Source: Methylorubrum aminovorans
GTDB lineage: Bacteria; Pseudomonadota; Alphaproteobacteria; Rhizobiales; Beijerinckiaceae
Reading direction: 5' to 3'
Length of the DNA stretch: 64,000 nucleotides
Assembly: GCF_022179725.1 (NCBI RefSeq)
Contig: NZ_BPRC01000001.1
Location: 186,001-250,000 of the forward strand
In this document: one piece after another, positions 7,446 to 14,609 of the stretch
Layout: each line of letters opens with the position of its first letter
Position numbering within the stretch: position 1 is the first letter of the stretch
Made by a program: the position numbers and the translations under genes
Notes under the pieces: generated by a model
Databases searched by the model: none
What the model saw: the letters and a program-made list of their open reading frames with translations, nothing else
Told to the model about the DNA's origin: nothing

Positions 7446-9862
7446 GGGGCGACGCCTGCGGAGCCGACAACCCGATGTTCAGGTCCGAACGCTCCGCGCC
7501 ACCGCGGCTGGTCGTCGCCGGCGGCGGCCCCGCCGGCTGGATGGCCGCTTTCTATCTCAAGCGCGTCCTGCGCCGGGCCGGCTGGAGCGTGACCCTCGTC
7601 GGGGCGGCCCCGGCAGCGGGCACGCCTGTCGCCCTGGCGACGCGGCCGTCCTTCACCCGCTTCCTCAATGGATTCAACATCGACGAGGCGATCTTCATGC
7701 GCCGCTGCGCGGCGACCTATCGGCTCGCCAGCCGCTACGACGACTGGTTCGCCGAAGGAGAGGGGCACTGGCATCCGTTCGGTGCCTGCGGCCCAAGGAT
7801 CGCCGGCCGCGACCTGTTTCATTACTGGATGAAACTCCGCGGCGCGGGCGCCGAGGACGAAGCCGGAAGCTATTCGGACTACGCGCCTCAGGCGCTGATG
7901 GCAGCCGCTGGACGCGGCCCCCGCCCGGAGGCGGAGCGATCCTCGCTCACCGAGTCCGGCGAGTACGGCTATCACCTCGACCGGGCCGCCCTCGTCCGCT
8001 TCCTGCGCGAGCTGGCCCTTGCCGAGGGCGTGCGCGCGGTGAGCGGCCGCGTCCGTGGGATCGAGCGGGACCTCTACGGCGATGTCGCCGCCCTCGTCCT
8101 CGACGCAGGGCAGACGGTCGAGGGCGACATCTTCCTCGACTGTACCGGCGCGGCCTCGCAGCTGATCGGAACCGCCCTCGGCGAAGCCTGGAATGCCGGC
8201 AGCGGTCCCGGCGACCGCCTAGTCCGCCTGTCCCGGCCGCGCTTGCCCGAGGCGCCGCCCTTCACCGCGTATCGCGGGCGGGCGGAGGGATGGACGGCGT
8301 CGCTGCCGCTGGCTGACCGCACGGAGCACCACTTCGTCTACGACAGCCGGACCACGCCGCCGGAGGCCGCGGCGGAGATCCTGCACCGCGCCGTCGACGG
8401 CGAGGGGGATCTCGCGCATGCGGAGCTGCGATACGGTCGCCGCGCCGCGCCGTGGCAGCGCAACGTCGTCGCCATCGGCGCCGCGGCCGGAGCCGTCGAG
8501 CCGCTCGTCGGCTTCGATCTCGATCTCGTCCTGGCCGGTTTGGAGGCGTTCCTCGCCTACCTGCCGCGGCAGGGGGAGGGGGGCGACGTGCTCCGCCGCG
8601 CTTACAACGCGCGGCTGAACCGCTTCCACGACGATGCCGCCGAGGCGGTTGCCGCGCATTACGTCCTCGGTCGGCGGCCGGACCGGTTCTGGGCGAATGC
8701 CCGCGCCGTAACGATCCCCGACCGGCTCGCCGACCGGCTCGACCTCTACGAATTGGCTGGTCACGTCGCCCTGAGCGAGGAGGCGCTGTTTGCCGAGGGA
8801 GACCACTACCTGCTGTTCTCCGGGGCCGAGTTCCTGCCGCGCCGGCCCTTCGCCCCGGTCGATGTCGCCGATGGCCGCGAGGTCGCGCGGCTGCTGGCGA
8901 GCATCCGTGCGCAATCGGGCCGGGTCGCACAGGCCATGGCGCCGCATGCCCGCCTGATCGAGGCGCTGCACGGTCCAGCACCCGCCGCGGCAGCCGCGAT
9001 CCGCGTTGCGGCGGCGGAGGCGCCCGCTGGCCCGGCGAGCCTGCGCGGGACGCCCGCGGGCGCACGCCTCGCCGATCTGGTCGCCGGCCTCGGCCAGCCC
9101 TTCGGCTACGAGCGCTCGGTGAAGGCGACCCCAGCGGGATTGCAGACCGAGCGCTTCCTGGTCAGCCTGCACCGCACCAGCCTCGGCCTGGCGCCGGGCA
9201 AGACCCTTGACCACCTCGCCGCGAGGCTCGGATTGCCGGAGCGGGAGCGCGCCGAGGCCGCCGACTTGATCGCTGATGCGGACATCCTTCATCTCGGATA
9301 CGAGGACGGCCCATCGGGTGCGCTCTACAAGCTCTACGTCGAGTGGTCGTCGCGCACGGATGCGACCTGGAGCGGCGCGGACGAGACCGGGGCGGAGACG
9401 ATGCTGGTCCACCGCGCCTACAAGTGGAGGCCCGAGGGCGGTCATCCCCCCATCGTCACCCTCTACCACTGGCCACAGGTGCGCAGTCCCGAGGACATCG
9501 AGGCGCGGCTGAGCCGGATCGCCGACGCCTGGGGCGCGGCCGGCACCCCCGTGCTCGACACCGCCCGCGCGATCCTGCGGCTGGCGCGGGAGAGGGGGCG
9601 CGGCTTTGTCCACTATCTCGAAGCCCGCGAGGAGCCGGGACAACGCCTGTCCTACGACCTCAACCTCTATGCCTGCGGCCTGAGCGTGGCCGATGCGGAG
9701 CCGCTGCTCGGCCAAGCCTTCGTGGATCTCGGCATTCCGCCCCAGGCCGCGGCGGCGGTGCTGGCTGAACGGCTTCGGGAAAGTCTGGGGCACGTCGCCG
9801 GCGGCGTCGGCCGCGACGGACAGCCCTTCCTGACCGTCTATTCCGGCAAGGCGGGCGCGTGA
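7442..9862 (+). CDS. Flavin-dependent tryptophan halogenase-like protein with C-terminal extension
   Basis: This is an 806-residue protein; family members are usually about 500-540. Residues 22-520 match the flavin halogenase family: FAD-binding GGGPAGWMAA at 27-36, the segment ATRPSFTRFLNGFNIDEA at about 66-83, DCTGA at 233-237, and a later GAAAGAVEPL motif. Two hallmarks are altered. The region holding the catalytic Lys in tryptophan halogenases reads ATYRLASRYDDW (Arg94), and the WxWxIP motif is reduced to WTASLP (284-289). It may therefore be an oxygenase or oxidase, not a halogenase. Residues about 520-806 form an additional domain I do not recognise, with aromatic-rich strands such as LYKLYVEWS and YDLNLYACG. 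The start is GTG (7442) in a GTGA overlap with the kinase; an in-frame ATG at 7475 is an alternative. The stop overlaps the next gene (GTGA). Confidence 0.83.
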   Translation: MRGDACGADNPMFRSERSAPPRLVVAGGGPAGWMAAFYLKRVLRRAGWSVTLVGAAPAAGTPVALATRPSFTRFLNGFNIDEAIFMRRCAATYRLASRYDDWFAEGEGHWHPFGACGPRIAGRDLFHYWMKLRGAGAEDEAGSYSDYAPQALMAAAGRGPRPEAERSSLTESGEYGYHLDRAALVRFLRELALAEGVRAVSGRVRGIERDLYGDVAALVLDAGQTVEGDIFLDCTGAASQLIGTALGEAWNAGSGPGDRLVRLSRPRLPEAPPFTAYRGRAEGWTASLPLADRTEHHFVYDSRTTPPEAAAEILHRAVDGEGDLAHAELRYGRRAAPWQRNVVAIGAAAGAVEPLVGFDLDLVLAGLEAFLAYLPRQGEGGDVLRRAYNARLNRFHDDAAEAVAAHYVLGRRPDRFWANARAVTIPDRLADRLDLYELAGHVALSEEALFAEGDHYLLFSGAEFLPRRPFAPVDVADGREVARLLASIRAQSGRVAQAMAPHARLIEALHGPAPAAAAAIRVAAAEAPAGPASLRGTPAGARLADLVAGLGQPFGYERSVKATPAGLQTERFLVSLHRTSLGLAPGKTLDHLAARLGLPERERAEAADLIADADILHLGYEDGPSGALYKLYVEWSSRTDATWSGADETGAETMLVHRAYKWRPEGGHPPIVTLYHWPQVRSPEDIEARLSRIADAWGAAGTPVLDTARAILRLARERGRGFVHYLEAREEPGQRLSYDLNLYACGLSVADAEPLLGQAFVDLGIPPQAAAAVLAERLRESLGHVAGGVGRDGQPFLTVYSGKAGA

Positions 9863-10734
9863 GCGGCCTCGACCCCGCCCGGCTGGAGCTCTCCGCGCCG
9901 GGCGACCGCTACGCCGATTACTGCCTGTGGGACTACGAGCCGGTCGGGCCGACGGCGGGACGCCTTCGCCAGGCCAGCCTGCTCTGGCACTCGCTCGCCT
10001 GCGCGGGAGCGGATCCCCGACTCTTCGCGATTTGCGACGCGCTGCGCGACGGCCTCGGTCCCGGTCGCAGTGTCTGGGGCGCGAAGCTTCGGGATGGTGT
10101 CACGACCTGGGAGTTCTATTTCTACGACTATGCCCGGTTGGACCGTACCGTCTCGATCGAGCGCGTGCTGGCGATCCTGGCACCCTTCGCACCCTGCGGC
10201 CTGCGCTACGCCGGAGCGCGGCCCTACTTCATGTTTTCGCTCGACCTCGACGATGGTCTCGCTCGGGCTGAGCGCGGCCTCGACCGTCTGAACATCTATG
10301 TCGGCAATCCTGGAAGCAGCGTCTCGTCCGGCCTCAGCTACGGGCTCACCGCGGAGGGACTCGTCTTCGACAACCTCTACAGCTTCTTCGACGCCGCCCG
10401 CGAGCGCGAAGCGATCCGGGCCAAGGCCGCCTGCTCGGCCCATCTCGATCTGCCCGGCCTCGATCTCGACGCGATTCTGTGGCCCGAACTGATGCGCTGC
10501 GGCGTCGTAGTCGTGGCCAACAAGCGCCTATGCGACGGCGTCTATTTCTCGCGCGTCGGAATCGACGGGCTGATCGCCTTCCTCGACCGCCTCGCCTATC
10601 CGCCCGCGATCCGCGACTTCGTCCGTGGCGAGCGGCGGCGCCTGTCGCACCTGCTATTCGATGTCGGAATCGACTACGCGATCATCGACGGCAGACTGAC
10701 GGTGACGAAGAGCGCGTATTACGGACTTCTCTGA
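9859..10734 (+). CDS. Conserved-looking protein of unknown function in flavoenzyme operon
   Basis: I do not recognise this 291-residue protein. It starts with a GTG overlapping the flavoenzyme stop by GTGA and ends 14 bp before the radical SAM start, so it is almost certainly co-translated with them. It is probably soluble: there is no signal peptide and no membrane helix. It is rich in alternating aromatic strands, for example TTWEFYFYDYARLD near residues 85-98 and LNIYVGNPGSSVSSGLSYGL near 145-164. These resemble the style of strands in the C-terminal extension of the preceding flavoenzyme, so the two may share a fold; this is a weak impression. It could be a partner subunit, a substrate carrier or an enzyme. 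Confidence 0.75.
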   Translation: MSGLDPARLELSAPGDRYADYCLWDYEPVGPTAGRLRQASLLWHSLACAGADPRLFAICDALRDGLGPGRSVWGAKLRDGVTTWEFYFYDYARLDRTVSIERVLAILAPFAPCGLRYAGARPYFMFSLDLDDGLARAERGLDRLNIYVGNPGSSVSSGLSYGLTAEGLVFDNLYSFFDAAREREAIRAKAACSAHLDLPGLDLDAILWPELMRCGVVVVANKRLCDGVYFSRVGIDGLIAFLDRLAYPPAIRDFVRGERRRLSHLLFDVGIDYAIIDGRLTVTKSAYYGLL

Positions 10735-10748
10735 ATCGGTGGGACGCC

Positions 10749-11681
10749 ATGGGACGCTACGACCACGCGGCTTACGTCTCCCTGACGATGGAGTTCCGCT
10801 GCAATCTCAAATGCATTCACTGCATGATCGAGGGGACGATGGACCGGCTCGCGCCGGAATCAGACGCGCATTTCGAGGAAATTCTCGCCCGCAACGCCCG
10901 CGAGCGGCGCTGGACCGGCCTGATTCTGACCGGTTCCGAGATCACACTGCGGCGCGACCTGCCCGACCTCGCGCGGCGGGCGCGGGCGAGCGGCTTCGAC
11001 CATGTCCGTATCCAGACCCACGGCATGCATCTCGGCCAGCCGAGCTTCTGCCACCGGCTGGTCGAGGCCGGAATCGACGAGTTCTTCGTCTCGATCGCCG
11101 GCAGCGATGCCGCCAGCCACGATGCCCTCACCCTCGTGCCGGGCTCGTTCGAACGCGCCTTGCGCGGCCTGGAAACCCTCGATGCTATGGAGGGCGTTGA
11201 GACCCTTACCAACACCGTGGTGACCGAGCGCAGCTACCGCCTGCTGCCTGTTCTGGTCGATCGGCTCGCCCACCTCAAGCGCCTGACTCAGATGGAGTTC
11301 TGGGTCTACTTCCCGATGTCCGAACGCGACGAGAAGGGCCTCGTCGCCCGCCATGCCGACGTCCTGCCCTACCTCCGCGAGGCGGTGCTAAGGGCCCGCG
11401 CGCTCGGACGCGCCGTCGAGGTGAAGAACTTTCCGGAATGCCTGCTCGGTGATCTCGGCGACGCGCTCGTCAACGGCCAACCCGAGTTGCACATCGATCC
11501 GGATTTCTGGCGGGAGTTCGGGCGCAACGGCTTCTATCAGTGCGTCCACCGGGAGGTCTGCTCCTCCCGCGAATGCCTGGGCCTCAACACGGCCTACATC
11601 GAAAAGTTCGGCCTCGAAGCCGACAGTTTGCAGCCGTTGCGCGCATCCCGGCGTCGGGCCTGGAGCCGGGCTCCGGCCTGA
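10749..11681 (+). CDS. Radical SAM protein
   Basis: This 310-residue protein has the CxxxCxxC cluster motif CNLKCIHC (Cys18, Cys22, Cys25), followed by the SAM-contact segment GLILTGSEITLRRDLPDL in place of the usual GGE. Four further cysteines near the end (Cys231, Cys265, Cys271, Cys276), with the CLGLNTAYIEKFG sequence after them, could hold an auxiliary Fe-S cluster, as in many peptide- or cofactor-modifying members. The frame is open upstream, but the ATG at 10749 follows the previous stop by 14 bp with a GGTGGGA-like ribosome site. It is the last gene of the operon. The presence of a PqqD-like domain in the nearby M50 protein makes a peptide-modification role worth considering, but nothing here identifies the substrate. 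Confidence 0.88.
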   Translation: MGRYDHAAYVSLTMEFRCNLKCIHCMIEGTMDRLAPESDAHFEEILARNARERRWTGLILTGSEITLRRDLPDLARRARASGFDHVRIQTHGMHLGQPSFCHRLVEAGIDEFFVSIAGSDAASHDALTLVPGSFERALRGLETLDAMEGVETLTNTVVTERSYRLLPVLVDRLAHLKRLTQMEFWVYFPMSERDEKGLVARHADVLPYLREAVLRARALGRAVEVKNFPECLLGDLGDALVNGQPELHIDPDFWREFGRNGFYQCVHREVCSSRECLGLNTAYIEKFGLEADSLQPLRASRRRAWSRAPA

Positions 11682-11721
11682 GGCGGCGATGCCGCCGCTC
11701 CGGCGCGCCGCCTTGTGTTTT
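11682..11721. terminator. Hairpin between convergent radical SAM and AraC genes
   Basis: Immediately after the radical SAM stop, GGCGGCG (11682-11688) can pair with CGCCGCC (11706-11712), followed by TTGTGTTTT on the plus strand. A shorter GGCGGC/GCCGCC stem is an alternative. It probably terminates the five-gene operon before the convergent regulator gene. Confidence 0.5.
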
Positions 11722-11752
11722 CAGGCTGGCCGCCTCCTGTCGGTGCGACGCG

Positions 11753-12781
11753 TCAGCGGTTCCCGAGCCGGGGCCACCAGTCGTGAAGGACTTCGAGGTC
11801 GGTCCGCGTGTCCTTCTGGGCGAGGGCGACCTGCTCGGCCCGGAACTCGCTCGCGGTGATGCCGAACTGGGCGCGGAAGCTGCGGCTGAAATGGACCTTG
11901 CCGCGGAACCCGAAATCGGCCGCGAGCCGGGAGAGGCGGCGCGTTTCCAGCGGATCGCTGAGGGCGGCTCGGACCGCCAGCAGCCGCCGCTCCTGAACCG
12001 AGCGCATGATGCCGCCGTAGGGTGCGAACATCCGGTAGAGGGTTGCGCGCGACACGCCGATCTCGTTGGCGATCATCTCCGGTGACAGCTCCGGCGAGGC
12101 GAGATGGGTGCGGATCGTCTGCTCGGCAAGTGCGAGATGACTGGCGGCGAGCGTCGGTGATTCCGTGATCTCTTCGGCGCGCGCGGGATCGAGCAGTACC
12201 CGTAGGAAATCCAGCGTTTGCGTCACGACCTCCGCGACATCCGGTTCTTCGAGGAGCGTGCTGCGTTCGCGTAGGGCCATCAGGTGCGCGGCGAGAAGCC
12301 GGTTGCGCGCGGGATCGAGCCGCGGCGGCAGCGGGCTGTCGGCAAGGCCCGGCAGCAAGGCACGCGGAACGATCAGCGCGATCGTGTCCGATGAGGCCGC
12401 GAGCGTGTCGACCTCCTGGGCAAGGTCGATGATCGCGACCTGCGACGACCAGACCGTGGTCTGCTGCCCGCTGATGAGGCCGTTGAAACCGCCGACATTG
12501 TAGAGATGGAAGAGGATGTGATCCGGCGTACGGGCGATGAGATCCGGGTCGCGGCGGTAGCTCTGCGCCCCGAACACGACCCGTGCCACCATGATGTCGC
12601 CAATCACGGCACCGCTGGCCGAACCGGTCGGGCTTTGCTGGTCGGGATGGAAGGCCCGCGGCTCGAACAGGGGGCCGACCACGCCTCGCCAGATCTCTGC
12701 CGCGGTCTCGTGCGACAGCCCGGTGGTGAGGTAATCCAGTCGCTGGAGAGAGGCCACGAGACAAACGACTTCCAAGAACAC
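11753..12781 (-). CDS. AraC-family transcriptional regulator
   Basis: This protein of up to 342 residues has an N-terminal sensor-like region (about 40-200, of the AraC-binding type that includes IIDLAQEV) and a C-terminal pair of helix-turn-helix motifs. The first is at about 232-252 (LSPEMIANEIGVSRATLYRM) and the second at about 282-306, ending SFRAQFG. The family binds DNA as a ligand-responsive activator. The GTG at 12781 gives the longest form; the GTG at 12757 with GGAAG upstream is an equally good start. It is convergent with the metabolic operon and divergent from the SapC/giant gene pair across an 838-bp gap, so it may control the latter; no operator was identified. Confidence 0.85.
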   Translation of the reverse strand: MFLEVVCLVASLQRLDYLTTGLSHETAAEIWRGVVGPLFEPRAFHPDQQSPTGSASGAVIGDIMVARVVFGAQSYRRDPDLIARTPDHILFHLYNVGGFNGLISGQQTTVWSSQVAIIDLAQEVDTLAASSDTIALIVPRALLPGLADSPLPPRLDPARNRLLAAHLMALRERSTLLEEPDVAEVVTQTLDFLRVLLDPARAEEITESPTLAASHLALAEQTIRTHLASPELSPEMIANEIGVSRATLYRMFAPYGGIMRSVQERRLLAVRAALSDPLETRRLSRLAADFGFRGKVHFSRSFRAQFGITASEFRAEQVALAQKDTRTDLEVLHDWWPRLGNR

Positions 12782-13619
12782 GATCGGGAGGCTTTTTCAC
12801 CTCCGGCCGTGGGTGCCTGCACCGATGAAATAGGAACGAGATCCGTGGTGGCGTTAGTGCATAAGGAGCTTCTTTGAAGGAGTTGTTGATAGTATAGGAA
12901 TGATCTGCTTCAGGATGATCAGGGTATTTCTCGTTCTACCATGAGGGGCGGCCCGGCCTAGCAAGCTTCGTCCGATGCTTCGGCACAGCTAAATCCGGCG
13001 GGTGGCTTTTCAAGTGCGAAGTTCCACCGCAAAAGTTGCTCGGGCGATCACCTGAGCGTTCAGCTCCGACGGCTTGCCAGTCGTGAAAGGTTCACGATTG
13101 TCAAACGTTTCCGCCAGATCGCGGTTATAGCAATTTTAGTCGTTCGGCATGGGCCGGTTCTCGATACCTGCTGAAGGTTTTCGTCGATTCCAGGGCTTTT
13201 GGAGCGACGATGCGGGGTTGTTTGCTTTAGAACTATCTTATGGATATGGCGGGTTCGACGTGACGGTCGTCGCGATCTTCTACTCGGCCATGGCTGAAGT
13301 CGGACATCGCTGTGCCGAAACTTCTGTGTCCCGGCGCGCGGATCTCGGCTTCGACCTCGGGTCGGGCCTGGACGAAGCCACATGACAATTTTTGCGACGA
13401 CCGTTTCCGCGATTGCTTGCAACGGCCGCGGCCCCGAAACAGGAGCGGCAGGATTGATCAACGCGAACTGGGCCGCCGTTCCTATCCGGCGAGGTCTGGT
13501 TCTGAGACGCTGGATCAATCGAAAAAATGGAACCATCCCTCTCAAACGAGGGGCGGTACTGATATGCATCAGAAGGCGAAGATGCGGAAATCGCACAAGC
13601 GCCGCAATGTGGGGTCGGA
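12782..13619. promoter_or_regulatory. 838-bp intergenic region upstream of SapC and AraC genes
   Basis: This region is AT-richer than the flanks and separates the AraC regulator from SapC. The short frames in it (for example 13060-13596 minus and 13312-13627 plus) lack family motifs and convincing ribosome sites. A perfect palindrome lies at 13081-13097. An 11-bp inverted pair ACGGTCGTCGC / GCGACGACCGT lies near 13262 and 13395, about 120 bp apart. The length suggests a long leader or a regulatory region for the downstream giant gene. Confidence 0.55.
13081..13097. promoter_or_regulatory. Perfect 17-bp palindrome, possible operator
   Basis: TCGTGAA-AGG-TTCACGA forms 7-bp arms around a 3-bp spacer in an otherwise non-coding region between divergently oriented genes. 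This is the geometry of a dimeric repressor site. No binding protein can be assigned. Confidence 0.3.
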
Positions 13620-14420
13620 ATGAGTAAGCAGCTTCTCATCTACGAGCGTGCCGTGCCGGTGACGCGCCAGCGTCATGGGGCGTGGTCAGTCAAGGCGGGG
13701 GCATCGTTCGAGTTCGCGCGCAGCGTCAACTCCGTGCCGCTGATGGTGGCCGAGTTTACGAACGCCGCGGCCGAGTACACCATCGTCTTCGGCGGCGCGG
13801 AAGACGAGATTATCCCGGTTGCCCTGCTCGGAATTCGCGACAGCGAGAATCTCTACGTCTCCGACTCCGGCACCTGGACTGGGACCTACGTTCCGGCCTT
13901 CCTGCGCCGCTACCCGTTCGTGTTCTCCAGCGACAACGCCAACGAGGCCGACGCGACCTTCACGCTCTGCGTCGATGAAGAGTTCTCTGGCTGCAACGAC
14001 GAGGGCCGGGGCGAGCGCCTGTTCGATGCCGACGGCGAGCGTACGCAGTACCTTCAGAACGTCCTGGGCTTCCTCCAGGCCTATCAGGTGCAGTTCCAGC
14101 GCACCAAGCTGTTCGTGAAGCGGCTGCAGGAGTTCGGTCTTCTGGAGCCGATGCAGGCACAGTTCACGCTGCGCAGCGGCCAGCGCTCGACCCTGTCGGG
14201 CTTCAGTGTGGTCAACCGTGAGCGCCTCAAGGCCCTCGCGCCCGAGCAGCTCGCCGAGCTGATGCAGGCGGACGAGATGGAGCTCGTCTATCTGCACCTC
14301 GCTTCGCTTCGGAACCTGACGCCGATCGCCGAGCGGATCGGTGGTCCGGTCGATGCCGCTCAGGCCGCGGAAACCGCTCCGTCCTCGCCGACGGACTTCG
14401 AGACGTCGGGCAACGCCTGA
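13620..14420 (+). CDS. SapC-family protein
   Basis: This 266-residue protein shows the SapC family layout from its first residues: an N-terminal strand with YERAVPVTRQRHGAWSVK, then VPLMVAEFTNAAAEYTIVFG (about 40-59), a PVALLGIRDSENLYV motif (about 68-82), YVPAFLRRYPFVF (about 92-104) and an ERLFDADGE segment. The family is named after a Campylobacter surface-layer locus, but its biochemical role is not established. In other proteobacteria such genes are often found beside flavin halogenase-like genes, as here. The ATG at 13620 has GGGG about six bases upstream. The giant gene begins 189 bp after its stop in the same direction, so co-transcription is possible. Confidence 0.88.
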   Translation: MSKQLLIYERAVPVTRQRHGAWSVKAGASFEFARSVNSVPLMVAEFTNAAAEYTIVFGGAEDEIIPVALLGIRDSENLYVSDSGTWTGTYVPAFLRRYPFVFSSDNANEADATFTLCVDEEFSGCNDEGRGERLFDADGERTQYLQNVLGFLQAYQVQFQRTKLFVKRLQEFGLLEPMQAQFTLRSGQRSTLSGFSVVNRERLKALAPEQLAELMQADEMELVYLHLASLRNLTPIAERIGGPVDAAQAAETAPSSPTDFETSGNA

Positions 14421-14430
14421 TCCGAGGGCC

Positions 14431-14459
14431 CGCGCCGGCCTCGCCAAGGGGCTGGCGCG
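14431..14459 (+). terminator. Hairpin between SapC and giant gene
   Basis: Ten-base arms (14431-14440 and 14450-14459, with one G-T wobble) flank a 9-nt loop just after the SapC stop. No T-run follows, so it may attenuate rather than end transcription into the giant gene. Confidence 0.35.
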
Positions 14460-14596
14460 GCGTGCATGACCGGGCGGCGCCTTTTCGGGTGCCGTTCCAG
14501 ATTTCAATGATGGCTTTCGCACCCCCGGCCGCCTCACCGTGTGCCGGGCAAGGCTGTCTGCTGCGCGTCCGCCGAGGACGCCGGCGTCCGGGTTTT

Positions 14597-14604
14597 GGAG
14601 AGAG
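14597..14604 (+). promoter_or_regulatory. Ribosome binding site fixing the giant gene start
   Basis: GGAGAGAG lies five bases before the ATG at 14610. The open frame continues upstream to an ATG at 14541, but the added 23 residues are Cys/Ala-rich with no ribosome site, so this Shine-Dalgarno decides the start. Confidence 0.75.
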
Positions 14605-14609
14605 CGGCA

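Noticed and set aside
10479..10748. Longer start for the radical SAM gene
   Set aside because: It would overlap the 291-residue gene by 256 bp; the ATG at 10749 has a suitable gap and gives the normal distance to the CxxxCxxC motif.
13060..13627. Small overlapping frames in the AraC-SapC gap
   Set aside because: No recognised motif, no ribosome site of note, and the region is AT-richer with regulatory-looking palindromes.
14541..14609. Longer start for the giant gene
   Set aside because: The extra 23 residues have no ribosome binding site and look like read-back into non-coding DNA; GGAGAGAG precedes the ATG at 14610.
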